Shown here: piece after piece, positions 56,886 through 64,000 of the stretch
Position numbering within the stretch: the first letter of the stretch is position 1
How the letters are laid out: every line of letters begins with the position of its first letter
Source of the DNA: Niabella agricola
Lineage (GTDB): Bacteria > Bacteroidota > Bacteroidia > Chitinophagales > Chitinophagaceae
Direction: 5' to 3'
DNA length: 64,000 bases
NCBI RefSeq assembly: GCF_021538615.1
Contig: NZ_JAJHIZ010000003.1
Coordinates: forward strand, 3,658,001 to 3,722,000
Notes under the pieces: model-generated
The model's input: only the letters and a program-made list of their open reading frames with translations
What the model was told of the DNA's origin: nothing
Database searches by the model: none
Translations under genes and position numbers: made by a program

Positions 56886-58346
56886 CTACAACAGCGGAGA
56901 CAATAGCCGGCAGGTTTTTTCAAACAGCTGTATGTATAAGGGCCGGTTCAGCCATTGTTCAGCATCGATCTGTTCCGCGTCCAGCAGGTCATTTTCAAAG
57001 GCCCTGGCCAGTTGTTCTGCAATAGTGGTATCGTATACCAGTGCATTCACTTCAAAATTCAGATCAAAGCTGCGATGATCCATATTCGCCGTGCCCACCA
57101 TGGCCAGGTTACGGTCCGACACCAGGGTTTTGGCATGCACAAATCCCTTTTTGTAACGATAGATCTCTACTCCTGCCTTTAGCAACGTGGCATAGTAGGA
57201 ATTGGCCGCAGTATTTACGAGCAATGAATCGGAGATGCCCGGTACCAGGATCCGGATTCGGATGCCGCTGTAAGCCGCCACGACCAGGGCTTCCATAATG
57301 CTTTCGCCCGGGATGAAATAAGGAGTGGTGACCAGCAGCTCTTTTTTAGCCAGACCAATGGCGCGCAGGATCGCATAAAGGATCGTTGGGTTATCGGAAT
57401 CCGGACCGCTGGCAGCAGTTTGTACCAGCGTATGTTCTTTTTGAAGAAGTGAATGCGCGGGCGGAAAAAATTGTTCATTCACCGTAAGCCGGTCGCCGGC
57501 ACAAAAATTCCAGTCGGCCAGGAAGAGGTATTGCAGGTAATACACACCAGGGCCCTGGATCATCAGGTGGGTATCCCGCCAATAGAGTTTGTTATTGAAT
57601 TCCGGCTTGTTCCAGTATTTGTTGCTGATATTAATGCCGCCCACAAATGCCGTGCGACCATCAATAATAATGATCTTCCGGTGGTTTCGGTAATTAAGCC
57701 GGTTGGCCAGTGCAATAAAAATGATCTTGTGAAAAGGGAAGGCCTTCACACCGGCGCTACGCAGGCGTTTGACCAGTTTTCTTCTAATGGAATGGCTGCC
57801 AAAATCATCATAGATAAAGCGGACCTCTACCCCTTGCTGTGCTTTTTCAATCAGCAGGTCGGCAATGGCATTTCCGGTTTCGTCGTTCTCGTAAATATAA
57901 TATTCGATGTGGATGTGATGGGTGGCCGCGCGCAATTGTTCCAGTACCCGGGGAAATTTCTGCTCGCCATTCAGCAGCAATTCTACGTGGTTATGCCCGG
58001 TTAACGGACTGCCTTCCTTTAAAAGATAATGAAACAGGCGGTCGTTATTAGCCACCAACACTTTGCCCTGGTCGTATGCTTCCAGAGAAATAGTCTGTAT
58101 CCGGTCATTCAGCGATCGTTCCATCGCTTCATTCATGATTAATTTTTTGGAATAGAGTTTCCTGCGCCGGTAATTGATACCAAAAGAAAAATAGGTGAAC
58201 ATACCGATCACTGGCAGAAAGATGATCAACAGCAGGTAGGCTAGCGTTTTTGTAGAGCTGCGCGTATCATAGATCACCCGCATGCAAACCAGAATCACCA
58301 GGATCACATACAGTACTTCGGCAAAAAGAAGCCAGCTCCAGTTCAT
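56886..58346 (-). CDS. cls: Cardiolipin synthase (PLD family)
   Basis: 486 residues. Two N-terminal membrane helices (WLLFAEVLYVILVILVCMRV and LAYLLLIIFLPVIGMFTYFSF) and two phospholipase-D HKD motifs: HRKIIIIDGRTAFVGGIN (first) and HAKTLVSDRNLAMVGTANMDHRSF (second). It makes cardiolipin from two phosphatidylglycerol molecules at the inner membrane. Length and layout are those of bacterial ClsA-type enzymes. Confidence 0.95.
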   Translation of the reverse strand: MNWSWLLFAEVLYVILVILVCMRVIYDTRSSTKTLAYLLLIIFLPVIGMFTYFSFGINYRRRKLYSKKLIMNEAMERSLNDRIQTISLEAYDQGKVLVANNDRLFHYLLKEGSPLTGHNHVELLLNGEQKFPRVLEQLRAATHHIHIEYYIYENDETGNAIADLLIEKAQQGVEVRFIYDDFGSHSIRRKLVKRLRSAGVKAFPFHKIIFIALANRLNYRNHRKIIIIDGRTAFVGGINISNKYWNKPEFNNKLYWRDTHLMIQGPGVYYLQYLFLADWNFCAGDRLTVNEQFFPPAHSLLQKEHTLVQTAASGPDSDNPTILYAILRAIGLAKKELLVTTPYFIPGESIMEALVVAAYSGIRIRILVPGISDSLLVNTAANSYYATLLKAGVEIYRYKKGFVHAKTLVSDRNLAMVGTANMDHRSFDLNFEVNALVYDTTIAEQLARAFENDLLDAEQIDAEQWLNRPLYIQLFEKTCRLLSPLL

Positions 58347-58736
58347 ACTGTAAGTTAGCGTATGGAACTTAAAATAACCAATGTAAAATATTAAATGTAA
58401 AAGGAATGATACCGCTGTTGCTTCGAGATCGTTCTAACGGAATTGAAGACGGAATATGTCAATAGTGAATGGTTAATAGTCAAGCCGACGTCTATGCAGG
58501 AAATGGAATCGTTCAAAAGTAATATTGATTGGGTATCTCTGCTTCTCTCAGCCCCATCGGGGCCCAAGACCGATAGTTCCATAAATCGATGGTAGATTAA
58601 GCCGCATAGCGGCGATCTGTTTTACCCGGAAAAGACCGGTAGCAAAGCGCCTGATAGATCATGTAGTAACGCAGCTGAAGCGATCTGCCCAAGTGCTCAT
58701 CAGCAGTACCATCGGCATAATAATCTACGGGGAAAA
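58347..58736. repeat. Spacer with REP-like double hairpin
   Basis: 390 bp without genes. 58551-58563 (GCCCCATCGGGGC) and 58601-58613 (GCCGCATAGCGGC) are two perfect short hairpins 37 bp apart; this pair resembles an interspersed repeat common between genes in Bacteroidota (family knowledge, not checked). 58380-58490 is AT-rich, with small repeats of AATAGTGAA/AATAGTCAA type. Confidence 0.5.
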
Positions 58737-59747
58737 TCAGTTGCCGTTAAAAATATCCTTCAACAGCGAATAAGACCGTAACTTCTTTTTCTGGTCAAAT
58801 ACCTGCGAAATAACCATCAGTTCCTGTATCCCCGTCTGCTCGATAAAGTCGGTCAACTCCTCCTTTACCTTTTCCTTACTTCCAAAAAACGCATTGGACA
58901 GCATATGCATTACCCCGTATTTCTGTTCCGGTGTCCAGAGCTTTTCCAGTTCCTCATGTGTAATGGGCGGTTGCAGCGGGGCGCGACTATTGGTGAAAAT
59001 GCCCAGGAACATACGGTAAAGAGAAGTAGACAGTGCGGCAGCTTCAGCGGTGCTGCCGGCAACAATCACGTTTACACAGGCCATGGCGTAGGGCTTGCTG
59101 AGCACTGCGGAAGGTTTAAAGCGACTCTGATAGATCTCCATGGCCTGCATTAGCTGGGCGGGGGCAAAGTGTGCGGCAAAGGCATAAGGCAGGCCCATTT
59201 CCGCGGCCAGGTAGGCGCTGTCGGTACTGGATCCCAGCACCCAAAGCGGGATGTTCACACCTTCGCCTGGCAGGGCTCGTACCTTAGCATGACTGTTCTC
59301 TTTACTGAAGTATTGTTGCAGGGTTTCGATATTGCTTTTAAAATCATAGGGAATATTTACCGGTGCCTGGCGGATGGTCATGGCCGTAAGGGCATCAGTG
59401 CCAGGCGCCCTTCCCAGCCCTAGGTCAATCCGGCTGGGATATAAAATACCAAGGGTGCCAAACTGCTCGGCAATGATCAGTGGTGAGTGGTTGGGCAGCA
59501 TAATACCGCCCGATCCTACCCGGATGGTTTGGGTACCGCCGGCCACATATCCAATAAGGATGGAAGTAGCAGCGCTGGCCACGCTTTCCATATTATGGTG
59601 CTCGGAAAACCAGTACCGGGTATAACCCAGCTGTTCGGCATGCCGGGCACTTTCCAGGCTGCGTTCAAAGGTTTGTTGTAAGGTATCGCCCTGGCAAACG
59701 GTAGCCAGGTCCAGGATGGAATACCTGATGTTTTGTAAACGGCTCAT
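58737..59747 (-). CDS. Luciferase-like (LLM class) flavin-dependent monooxygenase
   Basis: 336 residues. TIM-barrel luciferase-like signature: YSILDLATVCQGDTLQQTFERSLESARHAEQLGYTRYWFSEHHNMES near the N-terminus, GSGGIMLPNHSPLIIAEQFGTL and RIDLGLGRAPGTD. These are typical of the YhbW/MsnO8-type subgroup. It uses reduced flavin and oxygen; the substrate is unknown. Confidence 0.92.
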   Translation of the reverse strand: MSRLQNIRYSILDLATVCQGDTLQQTFERSLESARHAEQLGYTRYWFSEHHNMESVASAATSILIGYVAGGTQTIRVGSGGIMLPNHSPLIIAEQFGTLGILYPSRIDLGLGRAPGTDALTAMTIRQAPVNIPYDFKSNIETLQQYFSKENSHAKVRALPGEGVNIPLWVLGSSTDSAYLAAEMGLPYAFAAHFAPAQLMQAMEIYQSRFKPSAVLSKPYAMACVNVIVAGSTAEAAALSTSLYRMFLGIFTNSRAPLQPPITHEELEKLWTPEQKYGVMHMLSNAFFGSKEKVKEELTDFIEQTGIQELMVISQVFDQKKKLRSYSLLKDIFNGN

Positions 59748-60140
59748 ATTTCCGGTTTTACTGTTGGCCGGACGTTCCGGGGAACAGGCAAGTAAAAGAA
59801 CAGTTCAGGAAGAAAAAAGTTGTATGGCCACTGAGACTCAGGAACACAGGGGCTTAATTTTTGTTTTAATCCCTCAGGTAAAGCAACTATGTCCCAGTCT
59901 TGCTGTCCCCAAAGCAGCATTGGCAATAACAGCCGCTTTATGTAGCTGCAAGTAATAGCTACCATTGCCAACTGTTTAACCAATTGTAAATTAATAATTT
60001 AATAAGGCTTTTGCAAATAACCATAACAACGCACACCATCCAAAATGGCCGTTGGCTATCATGTTGCCGGTTCTATCTTGTAACCGTAAAGCCGGTTATT
60101 AAAACTACCTTGCATATGGCGATTTTGTTTGACGAACAAT
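59748..60140. other. Non-coding region upstream of the MFS gene
   Basis: About 390 bp with no credible gene. It includes A/T-rich stretches and the promoter area of the divergent monooxygenase. The operator candidate at 60141 is listed separately. Confidence 0.5.
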
Positions 60141-60161
60141 AATGTGTACTAAATACACATT
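60141..60161. promoter_or_regulatory. Palindromic operator candidate of the MFS transporter gene
   Basis: AATGTGTA (60141-60148) and TACACATT (60154-60161) are exact inverse complements with the 5-nt spacer CTAAA. It lies 30 bp upstream of the transporter ATG, which suits repression by a dimeric regulator (MarR, TetR or HxlR type). No regulator gene is adjacent. Confidence 0.55.
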
Positions 60162-60190
60162 TTATTAATAAACGATCTTTATTTAAAGCG

Positions 60191-61420
60191 ATGAATAAAA
60201 AATTATTTCCCCTGGCCCTTGGCGGACTGGGTATCGGAACAACAGAATTTGTGATCATGGGACTGCTGCCGGATGTCGCGCAGTCGCTGGGTGTGAATAT
60301 ACCGGTGGCCGGATACCTTATCTCCGCCTATGCGTTGGGTGTGGTCATCGGGGCACCGTTGCTGGTAGCTTTATCAGCCAAATATCCACCCAAGCGGATC
60401 CTCATCGGGCTCATGGTCCTGTTTACGTTGTTTAACGGACTGTCTGCTTTAATGCCCGGATTTTACAGTCTGTTCTTTGCCAGGTTCTTTTCAGGCTTAC
60501 CCCATGGTGCGTTCTTTGGGGTGGGAGCCATCGTGGCTTCGCGGCTGGCGCAGGAAGGCAAACAGGCAAGGGCCATTGCTATGATGTTCACCGGTCTTAC
60601 CGTAGCCAACCTGGCCATGGTGCCGTTGGTTACTTTTATCGGGCATCAGTTCAACTGGCGACTGGCTTTTGGAATGGTTTCCTTTATTGGTGCGCTCACT
60701 ATTTTGTTCCTGCACCTGTGGCTACCGGCCATGCCCAGCATGAAAACGACCGGACTGCGGGAGGAACTGCAATTTTTTAAGACCAAAAAATCCTGGCTCA
60801 TCATAGCCATTACCGGTATCGGTTTCGGCGGGTTATTTGCCTGGTTCAGTTATATCGCCCCACTCATGACTCATATATCCGGGTTTAGTGAAAGTTCCAT
60901 TTCCTATATCATGGTGCTGGCCGGCGGAGGCATGGTGGTGGGTAACCTGGTAGGCGGTTATATGGCGGACCAGATGAAACCCATTAAGGCGGCGGCGATC
61001 CTTTTTTCGCTGATGGTGGCCGCGCTCATTGCCGTGTTCTTTTTCTCCGGCAACCAGCCCGTATCCCTGGCGCTCACTTTTATCTGCGGTGCGCTTTCCA
61101 TGGCCGTGGGTACGCCGGTAAATGTGCTCATGCTGCGTTCGGCAAAGAAATCAGAGATGATGGCGGCGGCGATCATGCAGGCGGCTTTCAATGTGGCCAA
61201 TTCATTGGGTGCCTACTTTGGTGGGATCCCGTTAAAACATGGTTTTGGATACCAGTATCCCTCGCTGGTAGGTGCGGTAATGGCCTTTGCCGGTCTGGGG
61301 CTTTGTGTGTTGTTTATCCGGCGCTACCAGCAGGAGCGGGCTGTTAACAAAATGCCCGTAACCGCAGCTGCCACCACCCGCATCATTGCTCCAGAAAGCC
61401 GCGAAGCGACTTACCCATAA
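60191..61420 (+). CDS. Major facilitator superfamily transporter (AraJ/YdhP-like efflux)
   Basis: 409 residues with 12 predicted helices. N-terminal LALGGLGIGTTEFVIMGLLPDVAQSLGV is the signature of the AraJ/YdhP drug-sugar efflux branch; the loop 2-3 motif reads ALSAKYPPKRILIG and FFSGLPHGAFFGVGAIVASRLA follows. Probable proton-driven exporter of small molecules. The 3' end overlaps the convergent SRPBCC gene by 38 bp. Confidence 0.92.
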   Translation: MNKKLFPLALGGLGIGTTEFVIMGLLPDVAQSLGVNIPVAGYLISAYALGVVIGAPLLVALSAKYPPKRILIGLMVLFTLFNGLSALMPGFYSLFFARFFSGLPHGAFFGVGAIVASRLAQEGKQARAIAMMFTGLTVANLAMVPLVTFIGHQFNWRLAFGMVSFIGALTILFLHLWLPAMPSMKTTGLREELQFFKTKKSWLIIAITGIGFGGLFAWFSYIAPLMTHISGFSESSISYIMVLAGGGMVVGNLVGGYMADQMKPIKAAAILFSLMVAALIAVFFFSGNQPVSLALTFICGALSMAVGTPVNVLMLRSAKKSEMMAAAIMQAAFNVANSLGAYFGGIPLKHGFGYQYPSLVGAVMAFAGLGLCVLFIRRYQQERAVNKMPVTAAATTRIIAPESREATYP

Positions 61421-61808
61421 TTTCCGTCCAGCCTTTTTCGTAATTTTCCTTTGCAAAGGCCGGACCCCCATCCGCCAGCTGCTCAAGCCCCGTGTGGGTA
61501 AGCACTACGCGGGTCTGATCGCCTTCCGGGAACAGTTCCCAGGTCAGCAGGGATTCACCTTTACTTTGCTCGGGGTGCGTCCAGGTATGCTGGAATTGTT
61601 GCAGGGGAACGATCTCGGTAATGGCACAGCGGTGCAGAAATTCCTTTTTCTCACCCTCATAAAATTCAAAGGTACTGCCCACTTCATGCCGGAAATCGGG
61701 AATGTCAAAATACCATTGTTTCATCTGTTCCTTATCCGTAAGCGCCAGCCAGACTTTTTCAACCGGCGCGTTGTAGGTTTCTTCATGTGTTACGGTTTGC
61801 GGTTCCAT
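61383..61808 (-). CDS. SRPBCC/AHSA1-domain protein
   Basis: 141 residues from ATG 61808; a long in-frame upstream extension is low-complexity and not homologous. AHSA1 fold: TYNAPVEKVWLALTDKEQMKQWYFDIPDF, then FHRCAITEIVPLQQFQHTW-type and LTWELFPEGDQTRVVLTHTGLE with the C-terminal GWTEIMGKSLRGFLE helix. Members bind small hydrophobic ligands or relate to activator of Hsp90; the specific role is unknown. Convergent overlap with the MFS gene. Confidence 0.9.
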   Translation of the reverse strand: MEPQTVTHEETYNAPVEKVWLALTDKEQMKQWYFDIPDFRHEVGSTFEFYEGEKKEFLHRCAITEIVPLQQFQHTWTHPEQSKGESLLTWELFPEGDQTRVVLTHTGLEQLADGGPAFAKENYEKGWTEIMGKSLRGFLEQ

Positions 61809-61859
61809 TTTTTTTATAAAGTTAGTACGAATCCGGCAAATGCCCCAGACAAGCGAAAT

Positions 61860-62135
61860 GGTGGTTGAGTCCGGTTTACCGGGATGATTTTTTTGGCGTG
61901 TCCCTGGCCTTCCATCGCACCAGAACTGCGCACGGCCGGGGCCGGGCAACGGCGAAGCCCTCATGAGCACCATTAAAAACAAATAAAAAAATGGTGAATA
62001 AATTCGCTCGCACTCCGCCGCAGGCCCACCGCACAGGGCTTCAGCGGGGTATCCGCTGCCATCCGTCAAGCGGGCTTCCCGTTCTTTAACCCGGTTTGGT
62101 CCCTGCATGTCACGCTGAGCCTTCGACAACACCAA
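61860..62135. repeat. GC-rich interspersed-repeat-like spacer
   Basis: A 341-bp non-coding gap (61809-62149). 61888-61965 (GGCGTGTCCCTGG, then CGGGGCCGGGC and GAAGCCCT) and 62105-62130 (CATGTCACGCTGAGCCTTCG) resemble interspersed intergenic repeats often seen in Bacteroidota genomes. The base composition is richer in GC than the flanks. No gene is credible. Confidence 0.45.
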
Positions 62136-62149
62136 CAGGAATGGCGATA

Positions 62150-62677
62150 TTATTGCTGTCTTGAGTAATGTAGCAGGACTGCGCCACAGGCAAATGCTTT
62201 ACACTCTACAAGTTTTAGGGTTAGTTCATTTTTTAGGGGATTGAAGGTTTGTTGCCCGTTTCCTAATGCAGCAGGGTTTGCCAGTACATAATATTCATCA
62301 ATTAAATCATGTTGTATTAATGATGCTGCAAATGAATCGCCACCATATACAATAATGTCTTTCCCCACTATGTTTTTCAAGGCTTTTATTGCCGGCGCCA
62401 GATCGCCGTTTATAATGATTGTATTGTTCCACTTGCTTTCTTTGAGTGTATTTGAAAAAATGGCATTTGGAACTTTTGCAATCCGTTTTCCAAGTTGATA
62501 CTCACTGTCATTAGGGTTATTTGCTACTTCGGTCCAATAGGGAATAAAGCCTTCCCCGGTTTTTCTGCCGTGCAAAATGCAGTCCACATGCGTGAGATTG
62601 TCAATACTAAAATCCGACATCCCGCTGTCCCATTTACCGTCGAGTAAAATATTCATTTGTAATTTTAGCTTTCTCAT
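62150..62677 (-). CDS. RibD-C/dihydrofolate-reductase-like protein
   Basis: 175 residues. The RibD C-terminal/DHFR-like fold is shown by MRKLKLQMNILLDGKW at the N-terminus, DCILHGRKTGEGFIPYW, IVYGGDSFAASLIQHDLIDEYYVLANPAALGNGQQTF and LKLVECKAFACGAVLLHY at the C-terminus. Small NADPH-dependent reductases of unknown substrate have this architecture. It has a predicted -7 box and a perfect palindrome directly upstream. Confidence 0.88.
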   Translation of the reverse strand: MRKLKLQMNILLDGKWDSGMSDFSIDNLTHVDCILHGRKTGEGFIPYWTEVANNPNDSEYQLGKRIAKVPNAIFSNTLKESKWNNTIIINGDLAPAIKALKNIVGKDIIVYGGDSFAASLIQHDLIDEYYVLANPAALGNGQQTFNPLKNELTLKLVECKAFACGAVLLHYSRQQ

Positions 62678-62691
62678 TCTATTATTTTTTA

Positions 62692-62699
62692 CAAAAGTA
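62692..62699 (-). promoter_or_regulatory. Predicted -7 box of the RibD-C-like gene
   Basis: The reverse strand reads TACTTTTG, an exact TAnnTTTG match, 15 bp before the ATG at 62677. Confidence 0.5.
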
Positions 62700-62707
62700 A
62701 TTTGGTT

Positions 62708-62728
62708 GTCCTGCTTACAAAGCAGGAC
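62708..62728. promoter_or_regulatory. Perfect 9-bp palindrome over the -33 region of the RibD-C-like gene
   Basis: GTCCTGCTT (62708-62716) and AAGCAGGAC (62720-62728) are exact inverse complements with an ACA loop. It lies just upstream of the -7 box, where bound repressor or activator would control transcription. Confidence 0.6.
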
Positions 62729-62907
62729 ATTGTGACATCGTAGAGGCTATTTTGCGGCAGATCTCATCCGCCGGCGATGTTGAACCATTGGTGATAGTGC
62801 TCACGCTACTCAGGGCCAAAGTTGTTGGTTGTAGCATAATGCCGTATCGATCACTCCGCGATGGCAGGGCGAAGATGATCGTTCTTCTTTAGGCATAGCC
62901 AATCAAT

Positions 62908-64000
62908 CTACAACAACGCCCGCAGATCCTCCTTGGTATTGGCTTCCGCTGCGGGCTTGTCCTCGCGCCAGCGCAGGATGCGGGGAAAGCGCAGGGCCAC
63001 GCCGGATTTATGCCGTTTGCTTTCCTGTATGCCTTCAAAAGCGATCTCAAAAACCAGTTGGGGTTGCACACTTCTTACAGGACCGAATTTTTCGATAGTA
63101 TGGGTTTTGACCCAGCGGTCGAGCCGCAGGATCTCCTTATCTGTAAGACCGGAATACGCTTTTGTAAACGGCACCAGCTGGTCGCCGTCCCAAACGGCAA
63201 ACGTATAGTCCGTAAACAGGTTGGACCTTCTGCCGGAGCCGCTTTGTGCATAAATCAGCACCGCATCCACGGTCATCGGGGCGGTTTTCCATTTCCACCA
63301 GTTGCCCCGGCGCCGGCCCGTTTCATATACGCTGCTGATCCGCTTAATCATGATGCCTTCACAAAAGAAATCCCTTGCCCGGGCGCGGAACTGCGCGGCT
63401 GCTTCCCAGTTGTCAAATTTCAATAAGTGAGATAACTGTAAGACGGAATTAACCGACGGCAGCGCCAGCAGGCTGGTGAGCAACAGTCTGCGTTCTTCCA
63501 GTGTTTTGCTGCGGATGTCTTCGCCATTGTATTCCAGCAGGTCATAGCAGATCATGATCAGCGGCACTTCGGTAAGGTGCTTTGTTGTGAGTTTTTTGCG
63601 ACCGATACGGGTTTGCATTTGGACAAAGGGAAGCACCTGTCCGTCCTTCCAGGGAATAACCTCCCCATCGATCACCGTTCCGTTAGGTAACAATTCTTTC
63701 AGCCGGTCAAATTCCGGGAACTTATCAGTAACCAGTTCCTCGCCCCGGCTCCATACAAAAACCTGGTGGTTGCGGACGATGATCTGCCCGCGGATGCCAT
63801 CGAATTTCTTTTCGAGATACCAGTCGGTGATCGGCCCCAGGCTTTCTTCCGGCGGCCCTTCCAGCGGATACGCCAGGAAAAAGGGATAGGGCAGGTAGGC
63901 TTTATGTTCTGTGCTCTGTTCGCCAAAAAGCGATTCCAGGGTTTCGGTTGCGGGATCCCATTTACCCATGAGCCGGTGGGCGATGGCTTTTTCATCCTGA
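62908..64000 (-). CDS. ATP-dependent DNA ligase, C-terminal part (start beyond window)
   Basis: At least 363 residues; the reading frame stays open to the right edge (QDEKAIAHRLMGKWDP at the visible start), so the N-terminal domain is cut off. The adenylation lysine motif is EKKFDGIRGQ; further nucleotidyltransferase motifs are VIDGEVIPW, MICYDLLEYNGEDIR, CEGIMIKR and WWKWKTAPMTVDAVLIYAQ. The OB-fold ends with LRFPRILRWREDKP. It seals nicks and is usually found in a repair cluster with an associated exonuclease and helicase; those would lie outside the window. Confidence 0.92.
   Translation of the reverse strand, partial: QDEKAIAHRLMGKWDPATETLESLFGEQSTEHKAYLPYPFFLAYPLEGPPEESLGPITDWYLEKKFDGIRGQIIVRNHQVFVWSRGEELVTDKFPEFDRLKELLPNGTVIDGEVIPWKDGQVLPFVQMQTRIGRKKLTTKHLTEVPLIMICYDLLEYNGEDIRSKTLEERRLLLTSLLALPSVNSVLQLSHLLKFDNWEAAAQFRARARDFFCEGIMIKRISSVYETGRRRGNWWKWKTAPMTVDAVLIYAQSGSGRRSNLFTDYTFAVWDGDQLVPFTKAYSGLTDKEILRLDRWVKTHTIEKFGPVRSVQPQLVFEIAFEGIQESKRHKSGVALRFPRILRWREDKPAAEANTKEDLRALL

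Overview
The window looks like a chromosomal segment of a Bacteroidota bacterium, probably of the Chitinophagaceae group. The evidence is SusC/SusD pairs, an ECF sigma/FecR pair, many lipoprotein and outer-membrane genes, promoters of the Bacteroidota type (TAnnTTTG at -7), a flexirubin-type dialkylresorcinol (dar) cluster at the left edge and frequent non-ATG starts. The genus assignment is inference.

Left core region (1-16.6 kb). Housekeeping genes: dar pigment genes (minus strand), rpsP-rimM, a double SGNH esterase, a DinB-fold protein, a DUF4382 lipoprotein, DNA polymerase IV (dinB), the signal recognition particle RNA (ffs), a small transaldolase, a LolC/E-like permease, a SpoU/TrmH methyltransferase divergent from a TamL-like Omp85 lipoprotein, truB, a NIPSNAP protein and mnmE. 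Spacers here carry degenerate 7-8 bp repeats. Two copies of a 7-bp repeat lie in frame inside mnmE.

Central island (16,596-46,128; about 29.5 kb). A perfect 21-bp direct repeat overlaps the last codons of mnmE and recurs 29.5 kb downstream. Just inside the left copy are a zinc-ribbon/HTH protein and the N-terminal stump of a tyrosine integrase. Near the right copy are an HTH/excisionase-like gene and a 19-bp palindrome. Between them lies a one-directional polysaccharide utilisation locus (PUL): a Tat-exported alpha/alpha-barrel protein, a double LamG/DUF1080-like protein, two pectate-lyase-superfamily beta-helix proteins, SusC (with STN domain), SusD, a DUF5017 lipoprotein, GH127-like and GH29 enzymes, an SGNH esterase, a FAD oxidoreductase with a golvesin-like tail, ECF sigma/FecR anti-sigma, a sialate O-acetylesterase, a gluconate-dehydrogenase-subunit-3/GMC oxidoreductase pair and a badly deleted GH2 beta-galactosidase. 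I read this as a PUL delivered on an integrative element at the mnmE 3' end and then immobilised by deletion of the integrase. The mix of hydrolases, lyases and redox enzymes suggests degradation of a plant-type acetylated, arabinose- and fucose-containing glycan, possibly with a 3-keto-glycoside (oxidative) step.

Right core region (46.1-64 kb). katG, a small conserved protein, a TonB-dependent receptor, a PAP2 phosphatase, a KirBac potassium channel, a small membrane protein, a TlpA-like thioredoxin lipoprotein, a serine beta-lactamase-like hydrolase, an HdeD-like membrane protein, cardiolipin synthase, a luciferase-like monooxygenase, an MFS transporter, an SRPBCC/AHSA1 protein, a RibD-C/DHFR-like reductase and the C-terminal part of an ATP-dependent DNA ligase that runs off the right edge. 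Several spacers carry clear palindromic operator candidates or Bacteroidota-type interspersed repeats.
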